From: Phycisphaerae bacterium
Lineage (GTDB): Bacteria; Planctomycetota; Phycisphaerae; Sedimentisphaerales; Anaerohalosphaeraceae
DNA length: 64,000 nucleotides
Direction of reading: 5' to 3'
Assembly (NCBI GenBank): GCA_018052735.1
Contig: JAGPMT010000006.1
Coordinates: forward strand, 80,066-144,065
A model generated the notes under the pieces. It made no database searches and had not been told where the DNA came from. It was given only the letters and a program-made list of their open reading frames with translations. A program made the position numbers and the translations under genes. Within the stretch, counting starts at the first letter, position 1. Every line of letters begins with the position of its first letter. Positions 1-8,142 of this stretch are shown in pieces.

Positions 1-237
1 CTTGTCATATACCACGGGAACAGCCGGCTGCTCCATCGCCGGCAGCGCCTGTTCAACCTTCTGCTTGATATAGCGGTCTATATCGCCCGGGCCTAAACGG
101 CGGCGATCAATCTCAACGCTGTAGGGACTTCCGATGACATAGACCCACAGCAGAAACAAACTAATCAGCGCAATCACGCCCAGCACGATCTTATCAATCT
201 GATTTTCAAGAATCCGCAGAATATCCTTGCTTTTCAT
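1..237 (-). CDS. Membrane protein of the pilM cluster, partial (C-terminus beyond window)
   Basis: The first 79 codons are visible, starting MKSKDILRILENQIDK, with one hydrophobic segment at about residues 18-36 and then a charged stretch. The start has a ribosome site (AGGAAA) eight bases upstream, and the reading frame is still open at base 1. It lies 51 bases downstream of the 444-residue membrane protein and in the same direction as pilM, so it is probably a further bitopic component of the same pilus or secretion apparatus. The single N-terminal membrane anchor followed by a periplasmic part is what PilN, PilO or PilP-like subunits look like, but the sequence alone does not tell which. 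No function can be assigned beyond this context. Confidence 0.75.
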   Translation of the reverse strand, partial: MKSKDILRILENQIDKIVLGVIALISLFLLWVYVIGSPYSVEIDRRRLGPGDIDRYIKQKVEQALPAMEQPAVPVVYDK

Positions 238-288
238 TGTTCTATTTCCTGTGTTAGCGCAGCTGCTTATTTGTTCAATTGCCCCATG

Positions 289-1623
289 CTACATTTCAAA
301 GCCCAATCCGCCGGCCGGGGCTGCCGGCGAAGAAGCAGCCGGGCCTGATCCCGGCATCCCGGAGGCCGTTTCCAGCCGTTTTTTGACGGGTGCCGGCTTG
401 ATCGCATCATACCCTTTCCGATTAAACTGATACTCGCAGACAAGGTCCAGCTTCATCACGGCCCCTTTGCCATAGCGGTAAAGCTCGTGTTCAGCGGCGG
501 ATTTGTCGATGACTCTGACATCGCTTTGAAGAATTGTAATCTGATTATGACGGGATTCAACCAGCTGACCGTCTTTGGTAAAATCGGTTCGGAATGTATG
601 CGGCTTTTCGCTGCACAGCTCCTTCATAAACGCCAGCACAAAACGGTTATCCACCAGTACCGAAACGGCAAAATGAATAATATCCATCTCCTCATTGCAG
701 AGCCGTCCGGTAGGCGAAGCCGCCACAAAGATGCCCGGCTGGGCCGCTGTGACATACTGGGGAATGTCCCGCATGCCGGCGGTATAACCGTAATATTCAC
801 TGGCCGCATACGAGGAAGACACACCCGCTGCTACAACCGGACCGGAAAAACTCACTCCCATTAGTCGCTTCACAGGCGCATTTGTCACCTGTGCAGATGT
901 GCCGTTGAGTTTTACAATCGTATCAACAATATCTTCATAAATCCAAAAGGCAACCTGCGAATCCCAGCAATCCTGCAGGGCTTGGTCTTTGGATGTATAG
1001 CTGTACTTCTCCCAGAAATCATACCAAGTAAATGCTTTGGGGTGTGCATAGACGGAAATCTCCTGCGCCCGCGTCTGACACAAGGCATCCACCATCGGAT
1101 CCTGGGCAGTACCGGGTCTTCGCACCGGACTGTACGCTTCTCCTATCGGGCGGGCTGCCGCACCGGTTCGGGCACGGATTTCCGCATCGCTGGGGGCATC
1201 CAGAGCATGCATTCGTCTTATCAGATCTTCTATCCGGCTGCGGTAACGCTGGCCGAACCCTATATAGATTTGCGAGGATGGATCCGTCGGCTCCGGAAAA
1301 ATGACATAATCGTATGTAATCAAATCCCTCTGGCTGCTCTGAACAGCCAAGGTTCGTATGCCGGCGGCTTCCTCTTCCAGCTTGTCCATATAGCGTTTGA
1401 CTTCGGCCGGCTGATCTTTCGATGGAACCTGACTGACAGCAGACTGAACGGAACGAGCCGTTCGGACGCTGTTTTCCATTCTCCCTTTGACTTTATTGCC
1501 CAGCCACAGAGTGGGAATAAACATCATCAGTGCCGCAATAGCAATAATCACCGAAGGCAGCAGCGAGGTGTACTTTTTCAGCGTACCAGAAACCGGTTTG
1601 AGAAATCCCATCGATATATTCAT
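289..1623 (-). CDS. Bitopic membrane protein of the pilM cluster, function unknown
   Basis: The 444-residue protein has a short cytoplasmic N-terminus, one membrane helix at about residues 22-43 (SVIIAIAALMMFIPTLWLG) and a long soluble, presumably periplasmic, part. Residues 45-90 are charged and helix-prone. The C-terminus is rich in Pro, Ala and Gly. It sits 41 bases downstream of pilM, which suggests one transcript. In type IV pilus operons this position holds PilN or PilO, bitopic proteins that connect PilM to the secretin, and that role is inferred here from topology and neighbours only. I see no recognisable catalytic motif. The ribosome site is weak (AGG about 10 bases before ATG). Confidence 0.75.
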   Translation of the reverse strand: MNISMGFLKPVSGTLKKYTSLLPSVIIAIAALMMFIPTLWLGNKVKGRMENSVRTARSVQSAVSQVPSKDQPAEVKRYMDKLEEEAAGIRTLAVQSSQRDLITYDYVIFPEPTDPSSQIYIGFGQRYRSRIEDLIRRMHALDAPSDAEIRARTGAAARPIGEAYSPVRRPGTAQDPMVDALCQTRAQEISVYAHPKAFTWYDFWEKYSYTSKDQALQDCWDSQVAFWIYEDIVDTIVKLNGTSAQVTNAPVKRLMGVSFSGPVVAAGVSSSYAASEYYGYTAGMRDIPQYVTAAQPGIFVAASPTGRLCNEEMDIIHFAVSVLVDNRFVLAFMKELCSEKPHTFRTDFTKDGQLVESRHNQITILQSDVRVIDKSAAEHELYRYGKGAVMKLDLVCEYQFNRKGYDAIKPAPVKKRLETASGMPGSGPAASSPAAPAGGLGFEM

Positions 1624-1664
1624 AGCAAAAAACCTGTCTTAAATCCTGTATTGTTGCGTATTTC

Positions 1665-3992
1665 CTACATTCCTATCATAGCGCCGGCTGCAGTGCCTTC
1701 CGGTTTGGGCGGGGCTTCTTTCCAGACAAACTTTGCCTGTATCCGGAACCAGTAATCCCGCTCAATATACTGCGGGGCACCGGATATGGGATTAAATTTC
1801 TTCTTGCCCAGATCTTTGTCAGTCAGCCGGGGATCCGCACTGATATCCTTTTGCGTAATGATATCGAAGGTCTTGCTGATTTCTTCCCCGGTCATCGGGT
1901 CAACCAATACGGTTTCAGTATACACATAGTCGGCTCCCCGCCCGCCGACTCCGTAATCGCCGATATAGACCGGCATCGCTGCGACTCCGGTCGGTGACGT
2001 TGGTTTCGGAACACGTTCGACTTCCTTGATAATGCCGATGCCCGGCGGAACCGTCTTTGAATCCAAATCAACCAATCCCGTTTCTACTTTAAAATGAGCC
2101 ACATCGTGCCTGTCAAACAGCTCGAACGGAATACCCGGAAACAATTTGGCCAGATTTTCAAATCGGGTAACAACACCCCAGCGGCTTTGGTCCTCTCCGA
2201 CACTGACCGGATCGAGCAGTTCGGATATCTTGCGATAGGGGCTGTAGCCCTCGATGAGCAGGGTAAAGCCCATGCCTGTTTTTTCCGTTTGGGTCCCCGG
2301 CATAGGGGCACCGGGAATTCCCATATCTCCGCCGGGCATAACAGGCGGCTGCATCATTTCGAGCATCGGATCAATCAAAATAGGCATCGTCGGAGTACGT
2401 CGGCGCGGTGTCATCGTTCGGTCCTGTGTGCCCGGCTGCGGAAATTTGGCTTTGGCCAGATCATCGGAATATTCCATTGCGATACGGGTTATAAACAGCA
2501 GCTTGCGCTCGGGCCTTGGCACTGCAAGAACACCTTCCACATTGCCGCTCTCGACAGCTTCATAGAGGTCTTTCTGTTCGGGCGTGTTCTCTTTATTGGG
2601 CAGGCATTTAACCAGGGTTTCTACGAATTGCGGAACGGCCTGACGATACTTGAAGGACTCCATATATTTCTTGATTTCGTCCTCCAAAGGCTGAAGCCGG
2701 CTTTGCTGCTCGGCAATACTGCCGGTGATGGCATTGATCTGACCGAGAATGGCTGCCGCTTCATTGCGCGTGGCCTGATGGCTGTCGTAAGTTTTCAGGT
2801 CTTTATAGGCACGTCCAAGACCCAGCACCATCACCGCCAGCAGAACACTGGCTGCCGCCGTAAAGATGCGGGCTTTTCGCGTCCACGCCATAGCCCGGGC
2901 AATTTTGCGGGGCAGCAGATTGGTCCGGATTTTGGCTTCGCCCAGCAGCTGAACGCCCAATCCGTATGCAATGCCGAAATCAGAAACATTCTCGTGAAAC
3001 TTTGCAACCGAAATATCCGGCGACACGGCTAACCGTTCGAATGTGTCGGGCTTGATAACCTGCATGCCGAGAGTTTGAGTCAGATATTTCGACAGCCCCT
3101 GCAGCTTCATCCCGCCGCCCATGGCAATGACTTTGCTGAATGTCTTATCCCGGCCTTCGGGGCTGCTGCTGTAAAAGCCCAGCGACCGCTGAATTTCGCT
3201 GCCCAGATCGGTATAAACGGATTTCATTGCTGTATAAATCTGCCGCATGTATTTGCTCATCGGCGCTGTCCGCTTGAGCTTTTCGGCGGTTTCAAAGTTT
3301 TTATGAAACGCGTCGGCAATGGCTCGGGTGAAAGTGTTTCCGCCGATGCGGATGCTCCGCTGCCAAATTGTGTCCCTCGAGCAGACGGCCAGTGTGGTAT
3401 TTTCTGCCCCCACGTCAAGAATGATCACCGCTTTCTGCGGAAACTGCTCCAGCTCCTTTAAGTCATACACAGCATAATTGTACAAGGCCATCGGGGCAAT
3501 CTGGACGCAGGTTACACGGAGCTTTTCCTTTGTAAAATGGTCCATTACTTCGGCTATCAGCTCATTTTTTATGGCAAACAGACCAACGGATTTATCAGGA
3601 CTGTCTTCGGCTTCCATCAGCTGCCAATCCCATTCGACCTCGTTGATATCGAAGGGAATCTGCTGGACAGCTTCGAATTGGACAATTTCAGGGATTTTTT
3701 TGGGTTCAACAGGAGGCAATTTAACAAAGCGGGCAAAACTATTTTGGCCGGCAATCGAGATAGCCACCTCGCTTTTGGACAAATCCTTTTCATCGAGCAG
3801 CTTCCGCAGGGTCTCGGCAATAATCTGGTCTTTGTCTTCCTGCTGAAGGTCACCCGAAGAAAGGTTTTTCGAATGTTCGATGTATGCAAAATCGGTCACT
3901 TCCAGCCCCTGATCGCCATGACGCATCTGGAGCGCCTTGAGGGCATTGGTTCCAACATCGATTGCCCACACACCTTGTGCCGCTGCGGCCAT
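1665..3992 (-). CDS. pilM: PilM-type actin-like ATPase with PilN-like membrane extension
   Basis: The N-terminal ~355 residues are a PilM/FtsA-like actin fold. The phosphate loop is at the start (VWAIDVGTNALKAL), the second nucleotide loop reads ILDVGAENTTLAVC, and the adenosine loop reads AMGGGMKLQGLSKYL. A membrane helix follows at about 376-397, then a coiled-coil-prone stretch and a large C-terminal domain rich in Pro and Met. At 775 residues it is about twice the length of ordinary PilM (~350), so it appears to combine cytoplasmic PilM with a PilN-like membrane and periplasmic part. PilM binds the inner-membrane platform of type IV pili or type II secretion. A GGGAG ribosome site precedes the ATG. 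It is the first gene of a minus-strand group with the two membrane proteins below it. Confidence 0.85.
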   Translation of the reverse strand: MAAAAQGVWAIDVGTNALKALQMRHGDQGLEVTDFAYIEHSKNLSSGDLQQEDKDQIIAETLRKLLDEKDLSKSEVAISIAGQNSFARFVKLPPVEPKKIPEIVQFEAVQQIPFDINEVEWDWQLMEAEDSPDKSVGLFAIKNELIAEVMDHFTKEKLRVTCVQIAPMALYNYAVYDLKELEQFPQKAVIILDVGAENTTLAVCSRDTIWQRSIRIGGNTFTRAIADAFHKNFETAEKLKRTAPMSKYMRQIYTAMKSVYTDLGSEIQRSLGFYSSSPEGRDKTFSKVIAMGGGMKLQGLSKYLTQTLGMQVIKPDTFERLAVSPDISVAKFHENVSDFGIAYGLGVQLLGEAKIRTNLLPRKIARAMAWTRKARIFTAAASVLLAVMVLGLGRAYKDLKTYDSHQATRNEAAAILGQINAITGSIAEQQSRLQPLEDEIKKYMESFKYRQAVPQFVETLVKCLPNKENTPEQKDLYEAVESGNVEGVLAVPRPERKLLFITRIAMEYSDDLAKAKFPQPGTQDRTMTPRRRTPTMPILIDPMLEMMQPPVMPGGDMGIPGAPMPGTQTEKTGMGFTLLIEGYSPYRKISELLDPVSVGEDQSRWGVVTRFENLAKLFPGIPFELFDRHDVAHFKVETGLVDLDSKTVPPGIGIIKEVERVPKPTSPTGVAAMPVYIGDYGVGGRGADYVYTETVLVDPMTGEEISKTFDIITQKDISADPRLTDKDLGKKKFNPISGAPQYIERDYWFRIQAKFVWKEAPPKPEGTAAGAMIGM

Positions 3993-4354
3993 AACTCAAT
4001 CTCCCAAGATATGGAATAATTACCTGCATTCACAATACGCTGGTTTGCTCTTTTCTGTCTGGACTGTTTTTCGCCCTTTTCCGGAAATTCCAGACCAGCA
4101 ACAGAGCCAAAACCCTCTTTTAGAGTGAGACAACATTAGATTCATTACCGCCCACATCTGTAAAATCAGGTTTAATAGTGTAATATAACACAGGAATTAC
4201 CTGATTAACAACCGAAAAATAAGGTAAAATCCGCATATTCGGGACTGTCTGTCTTTTTATACCCGACAAGAAACATCGAGGTTTGTAACAACAATGTAAA
4301 AAAACAATTTTACCGGAAAAATTGTGTCTCAGTTTTGTTTTGCCTGTCAGGTTT
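3993..4354. other. Intergenic region between pilM and the alpha/beta hydrolase gene
   Basis: This A+T-rich gap separates two minus-strand genes. It contains the hydrolase terminator (4298-4325) and must contain the pilM promoter, which I could not place with confidence. The open frame of 84 codons on the minus strand here overlaps the terminator and has no ribosome site, so I do not call it a gene. Confidence 0.5.
4298..4325 (-). terminator. Rho-independent terminator of the alpha/beta hydrolase gene
   Basis: On the minus strand ACAATTTT and AAAATTGT form an 8-bp stem around a six-base loop (TCCGGT) and are followed directly by six T. It lies about 30 bases past the hydrolase stop codon. Confidence 0.65.
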
Positions 4355-5263
4355 TCATCGATTGACAGTATCAAGATTTGTCAGCCAGTTTATCCATATA
4401 TGCCTGTAAAGGTCGATATTCTCGATAAAACCCTCATTGTGTGATCCCTTAAGCATCCCAAACCACTTCGGTTCGTTGGCGGCATCGTAAATCGTTTTTC
4501 CGAAGCGAAACGGAACTATCTCATCATCCGGGCTGTGAATAACCAGAATGGGGCAATGGAGCTGTCTGACAGCTGTAAGGGTGTCATATCTGAAACGGCT
4601 GAAGAGCCGCACAGGCAGCCAAGGATAATAATGAGAGCCGATATCGGGAATTGAAGTAAACGTGCTTTCTAAAACCAATCCAGCCGGATTGACATCCTTT
4701 GCCGTCAAAGCGGCGATGCATCCCCCCAAAGAGCGTCCAAACAGAATAATCCTGCGGGCGGGGATGCCTTTTTTTATCAGCCAATCCCATCCGGCACGGA
4801 TGTCTTGAAGCGTTCCCTTTTCGGTAGGTTTGCCGGTACTTTGACCATAGCCGCGATAATCCACAATCAGTACGGCCAGTCCTAACTGATGAAACAATTT
4901 GAGGGTATCGAGCCGATGGGAGATATTCCCTGCATTGCCATGGCAAAACAGTATAGTCCAGCATTCATCGGCATTATGGCCGGCCGGGATAAACCACCCA
5001 GCCAGACGCTGCCCATCGGAAGTGTTCAGTGAGATCGATTCATAGACAAGCCCCGCATCTGCCGGCGTATTGTCATAAGTACGGCTGGGCTGATATACCA
5101 TGGCCGGCTGGAAAAGATACAGAAGTAAGCCGACACCGCCGTAAACGGCGGCAGCAATAACTGCTATTGCCAAAAGAACACCCATAAATCCGCCTTTTTT
5201 ATAACGAAGGTAACAGACCGCCGCTGTTAAGACAGCAGCCAATATCCACATAATCCATCGCAT
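4355..5263 (-). CDS. Membrane-anchored alpha/beta hydrolase (BEM46/ABHD-like)
   Basis: This 302-residue protein has two hydrophobic segments near the N-terminus (about 5-18 and 26-50), then a serine hydrolase fold. The oxyanion strand is LFCHGNAGN, the nucleophile elbow is GRSLGG, the acid loop is VIHSPDDEIVPF and the catalytic histidine is in GSHNEGF. These match the BEM46/ABHD13-type family of esterases or thioesterases, whose natural substrates are mostly unknown. The N-terminal helices suggest attachment to the membrane. The gene stands alone, is divergent from the TolB-like gene at 5439 and ends at its own terminator. GGAGACAGG precedes the ATG. Confidence 0.88.
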   Translation of the reverse strand: MRWIMWILAAVLTAAVCYLRYKKGGFMGVLLAIAVIAAAVYGGVGLLLYLFQPAMVYQPSRTYDNTPADAGLVYESISLNTSDGQRLAGWFIPAGHNADECWTILFCHGNAGNISHRLDTLKLFHQLGLAVLIVDYRGYGQSTGKPTEKGTLQDIRAGWDWLIKKGIPARRIILFGRSLGGCIAALTAKDVNPAGLVLESTFTSIPDIGSHYYPWLPVRLFSRFRYDTLTAVRQLHCPILVIHSPDDEIVPFRFGKTIYDAANEPKWFGMLKGSHNEGFIENIDLYRHIWINWLTNLDTVNR

Positions 5264-5351
5264 CCTGTCTCCATTCTTTTTGGTGTTGCCGCAATTGAGA
5301 AAACGTATAAAGTTGATACGGTGTCAGCTGCTTTGAATACGGCATTTTCAC

Positions 5352-5380
5352 TTGTTTTCTTCTTAAAAACCGCTTATTAT
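5352..5380 (+). promoter_or_regulatory. Sigma70-type promoter of the TolB-like lipoprotein gene
   Basis: TTGTTT (5352-5357) and TATTAT (5375-5380) are separated by 17 bases and lie about 60 bases before the ATG at 5439. Confidence 0.6.
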
Positions 5381-5438
5381 TTTAACATATGGAAGTTTAT
5401 AAGGATATGATTCTCCTTACAATATAAAAGGAAATTGT

Positions 5439-6469
5439 ATGTCTAAACTCGCCTTACTTATTCTCACTGTCTTTTCTCTGGTTTCCTGTACCGCTTTATC
5501 GGCCGCTTCCGGCAAAAAAACCGGTTCCCCCCTTGACAATCTGCCGCCTTATATGCGCCAGATTACGCACTTCGGCGAGCGAGCCGACTGGTCCGGCGAC
5601 GGGAAAAAAATTCTCTTTTTAGAACGAACTTTCGGCGATGTCTTTGAGGTTGAGCCGGCCACAGGAATCATCCGGCCGGTAACACATCACTTTTCCATGA
5701 GGGTTTCACCCGGGCGCTATATCTGGCCAACGGTGATATTCTGCTGTCTGGCTCACGCACATTTGATGCTGCCGATCCATGGGCCAGCCGCAGCGAAAAA
5801 CAAGCGGAATTATGGGTGCTCAGCAAAGACTTGAATGCCCCCGCGGTGCCGCTGGGGGTGCATTGCTCGGAAGGTCCGGCCGTATCACGAAAACGGATGT
5901 ATATCGCCTGGACACAAGGGAATGCATTCTGGGGGGCTGATATCGTTTATGAAAATGGCAAACCCAAACTTTCCGGCAAGACAAAACTGCTGGATAAAAA
6001 AGACCTGCCCTTTGAGTGCGGACTGGAAACCCAGAACTTTCGGCCGCCTGCCGAGGAGGAATTGATATTTTCTGCCTATGACTATCAAGGCACAGAAGTC
6101 TGCGGTCTGAACCTCAAAACGGGAAAAATCACCAATTATTCGAATGCTCCAAATCAGCATGACGAACCTGAAGGCATTTTCCCCGATGGGCAATACACGC
6201 TTGTCGAATGCAACAAGCATATGGATATTGCAGAGGGCATTCAGGAAATTGATATTTACAAACTCGCCCTCGACGGCTCCGGCAGAATGGAGCGCATAAC
6301 ATATTTTGCTGACTACATCGGCTACAAAGCCACAAATCCGGTCGTCAGTGATGATGGGCGTTTTATTGCGTTTCAATTCGCTAAAAAAGGCGATCCGGCC
6401 GGAGTCGGCCGCGGCATTCTGGTCCTTGACATGGCCGCTTTTGAGAAATCGCTTCAGGAGAGAAAATAA
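5439..6469 (+). pseudogene. TolB/PD40-like beta-propeller lipoprotein, interrupted by a frameshift
   Basis: The N-terminus is a lipoprotein signal with lipobox LVSC. The first frame then reads about 85 residues of propeller-like sequence (DWSGDGKKILFLERTFGDV). At the T4 run at 5691-5694 the frame breaks. One extra T would give THHFFHEGFTRALYLANG and continue uninterrupted into the second frame, which runs to 6469 with a further PD40-like segment (YKATNPVVSDDGRFIAFQFA). The restored protein would be about 343 residues and is probably an exported propeller of the TolB/PD40 type. As written, the first frame continues out of phase and stops near 5834. Both halves keep coding character, which points to a recent mutation or a base-calling error in the homopolymer. 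A good ribosome site (AAAGGA) precedes the start. Confidence 0.75.
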
Positions 6470-6781
6470 ACTGTTTGAATTTCACAAAACCTGAATGTTA
6501 CAGCCGTCGCTTAAAGCGGAGAAACCGCCTGCTTGCATCGCTGCTTTGAATTCTACAGTATTCTGCAGTTCATCGGTGTCATTTATCAGCGCAATAAAAA
6601 AGGGAGGCCGGCGCGTTTTATCAAAAATAGGTTGTGGGCCGCACTCCCTGTTGCCGCTGTGCCGTTAGTGCACCTTACCGCGGATGGTACGAGGCGATGT
6701 TCGCCAGTATGCACCGGCAACATCTAAATCTTACAAAAAAAAGACGGCTGCGTCAAGAAAAAACTGAAATGTGAAGTTCAA
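6470..6781. other. Intergenic region holding a structured element
   Basis: No gene is apparent between the convergent ends of the TolB-like gene and the 3D-domain gene. The right part holds two abutting hairpins at 6602-6722, listed separately. Close to the 3D-domain gene the minus strand reads GACGCAGCCGTC followed by eight T (about 6731-6750), a short stem that may act as its terminator. Confidence 0.5.
6602..6722 (+). ncRNA. Candidate structured RNA of unknown class
   Basis: Two hairpins abut exactly. The first pairs GGGAG (6602-6606) with CTCCC (6644-6648), extended by GCC/GGC. The second pairs TGTTGCCG (6649-6656) with CGGCAACA (6715-6722) and, after a two-base bulge, GTGC (6659-6662) with GCAC (6711-6714). 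Two smaller stems fit inside the second hairpin: TACC/GGTA and GGCGA/TCGCC. This is more pairing than chance would suggest in a non-coding gap. I compared it by eye with SRP, 6S, RNase P and tmRNA signatures and found no match. The strand is uncertain because the stems fold on either strand. Confidence 0.35.
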
Positions 6782-7381
6782 TTACTCCGCTTTAACCAGA
6801 ATATCCATATATTTGACGCCCCATTTACGGGCCTGCTCATGCGAGCTGAAGAAGACGTCGATGCGGTTTCCTTTAATCGCCCTGCCGCGATCCATTACCT
6901 TCACGGGCTGACCTGCATTATAGCCGGGGATAATCACTTCTGTTCCAAACGGAAACTTCTTATCGGCAGCAACAAAAACATCTCCCTGCCGGATGCGGTG
7001 GCTGCAAGCGGTCCGGCCGTCTGAATATTGACCGCAGCATTTGCTGCACGGACAATAGCCTGTTACTCGCATCCGCATCACCTGCCAGTGTTCGGTCTCT
7101 TGCGGTTTTTCATAAGCAGGGGAAGGTTCGGCTGTTATAAGCATAGCAAGCAGCTCATTGTCGCTGATTTGCGAAGGCTCATCCGGCAGAATAGACTGTT
7201 CTATATCTTCAGTATCAGGATCCGTCTGAGGAAGAGTTGTCTGGAGATAAACCACGGAATCACCTTCCAGCACCTGCGGTATCACCCACGCTGCCGGCAG
7301 TATGCCGGCAAGAAGCAATCCCGCCGCCAGTGCCGTCATCAATTTACTGCCGATGTAAAAACGCCCTTGATTCTGTGCCAA
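6782..7381 (-). CDS. 3D-domain (Asp-Asp-Asp) cell-envelope protein
   Basis: The 199-residue protein has an N-terminal membrane or signal segment (about 14-35), a low-complexity acidic linker and a C-terminal 3D domain from about residue 105. The domain keeps its marks: RVTGYCPCSKCCG, FGTEVIIPGY, VMDRGRAIKGNRIDVFF and the late AxxWG. The three aspartates that name the family are in VMDRG and NRIDVFF. The domain is related to the catalytic core of MltA-type lytic transglycosylases and is usual in peptidoglycan-acting proteins such as YabE/Rpf-like factors, so a murein-remodelling role is likely. The frame opens with TTG seven bases after GGAAAGG, and no better ATG is seen before the membrane segment. 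Confidence 0.85.
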   Translation of the reverse strand: MAQNQGRFYIGSKLMTALAAGLLLAGILPAAWVIPQVLEGDSVVYLQTTLPQTDPDTEDIEQSILPDEPSQISDNELLAMLITAEPSPAYEKPQETEHWQVMRMRVTGYCPCSKCCGQYSDGRTACSHRIRQGDVFVAADKKFPFGTEVIIPGYNAGQPVKVMDRGRAIKGNRIDVFFSSHEQARKWGVKYMDILVKAE

Positions 7382-7699
7382 AACAGCACCTTTCCAAATG
7401 AACTTCTCTTACAGACGATCTCTGCAGGCAATCGCCTCTTTTGCCAAAACTCAACGCCCTCTCCTGCGTTTTCAGCAAAACCGCTCTGGTAAAATTGAAA
7501 AGGCCATCCCTGGCAAATTGATTAAATTATGCAGAACAAAGGTGTTTTAAGCATTTACTGCTGTGGGAAAAGATACGGAGTATAGTAGAAAAAGTCAAGA
7601 TTTTTTTGTATCAAATATCACAAAAACGCCCGATAAAAAACAACTTAGAAGACATAATAAGACGGCCTATTAAAAAAAATTTAAAACTTCAGGATATAT

Positions 7700-7725
7700 G
7701 GACTCTATAAATAGAGTCCCTTTTT
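7700..7725 (+). terminator. Orphan Rho-independent terminator
   Basis: GGACTCTAT and ATAGAGTCC form a perfect 9-bp stem with a two-base loop, followed by CTTTTT on the plus strand. No plus-strand gene lies upstream within the gap, so it may end a small RNA or catch read-through. Confidence 0.6.
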
Positions 7726-7769
7726 GCTGATCCCCCATTTCAACCGTCAGGAATTACCCCTCTCCCATC

Positions 7770-7803
7770 CAAAACGAGCCGCGGGCTTCCATGCCCACAG
7801 CTC
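7770..7803 (-). terminator. Probable terminator of the kinase/peptide transcript
   Basis: Read on the minus strand, GAGCTGTGGGC pairs with GCCCGCGGCTC over 11 bp (two G-U pairs) around a six-base loop and is followed by G and four T. The T run is short, so efficiency is uncertain. Confidence 0.45.
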
Positions 7804-7988
7804 ATATACCGCCTGATAAAAATTATCTTGTTTGCAGACGCGGATTCTTCGTACACAAACTACCCTGACTATAGATGTAATCGAAATGCAATCTGCCGGT
7901 TAGCATCCACCCAGCATCCAATTGATTCGCATTATATTATAACGCTGCATTTGGAGCGTGCAATCATTTTCAGCGGTTTTTTAAAAAA

Positions 7989-8096
7989 TCAACGGTTTGC
8001 CTTTCCTTTGCCGCCGCGGCAGAACAAGAAAACAACAACAGCCGTGATAACAACCACAACAAGCACTTCACTAGGGCTTAACAACACAGCTGTCAT
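7989..8096 (-). CDS. 35-residue single-pass membrane peptide
   Basis: A short frame begins MTAVLLSPSEVLVVVVITA and continues through a Val-rich hydrophobic segment to a basic tail FCRGGKGKANR. The layout is one transmembrane helix (about residues 10-25) with a positively charged cytoplasmic end. It has a strong ribosome site (AGAAAGGA, seven bases before ATG). It lies 46 bases downstream of the histidine kinase stop on the same strand and ahead of a likely terminator, so it is probably co-transcribed with the kinase. Small membrane peptides next to sensor kinases sometimes modulate them, but nothing in the sequence shows that here. The function is unknown. Confidence 0.6.
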   Translation of the reverse strand: MTAVLLSPSEVLVVVVITAVVVFLFCRGGKGKANR

Positions 8097-8142
8097 AACA
8101 TCCTTTCTTTTTTGAATGAATCCTTATCGCAAGACATAGAAG

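Larger units (their letters stand above)
7382..7988. other. Intergenic region with two strong hairpins, no gene seen
   Basis: About 600 bases between the 3D-domain gene and the 35-residue peptide gene. The left part is A+T-rich. It contains a plus-strand terminator-like hairpin (7700-7719) with no gene upstream of it, and a minus-strand hairpin (7776-7803) that probably ends the kinase/peptide transcript. The 95-codon plus-strand frame at 7828-8115 has no ribosome site and lies antisense to the peptide gene. Confidence 0.5.

Noticed and set aside
4120..4374. 84-codon minus-strand frame
   Set aside because: It starts inside the hydrolase gene end, covers the terminator and has no ribosome site.
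6602..6722. Identification as SRP RNA, 6S RNA, tmRNA or RNase P RNA
   Set aside because: The conserved tetraloop and core motifs of these RNAs could not be found; only the stem structure supports an RNA.
7828..8115. 95-codon plus-strand frame
   Set aside because: It has no ribosome site, has Thr-repeat low complexity, and is antisense to the 35-residue peptide gene that does have a good site.
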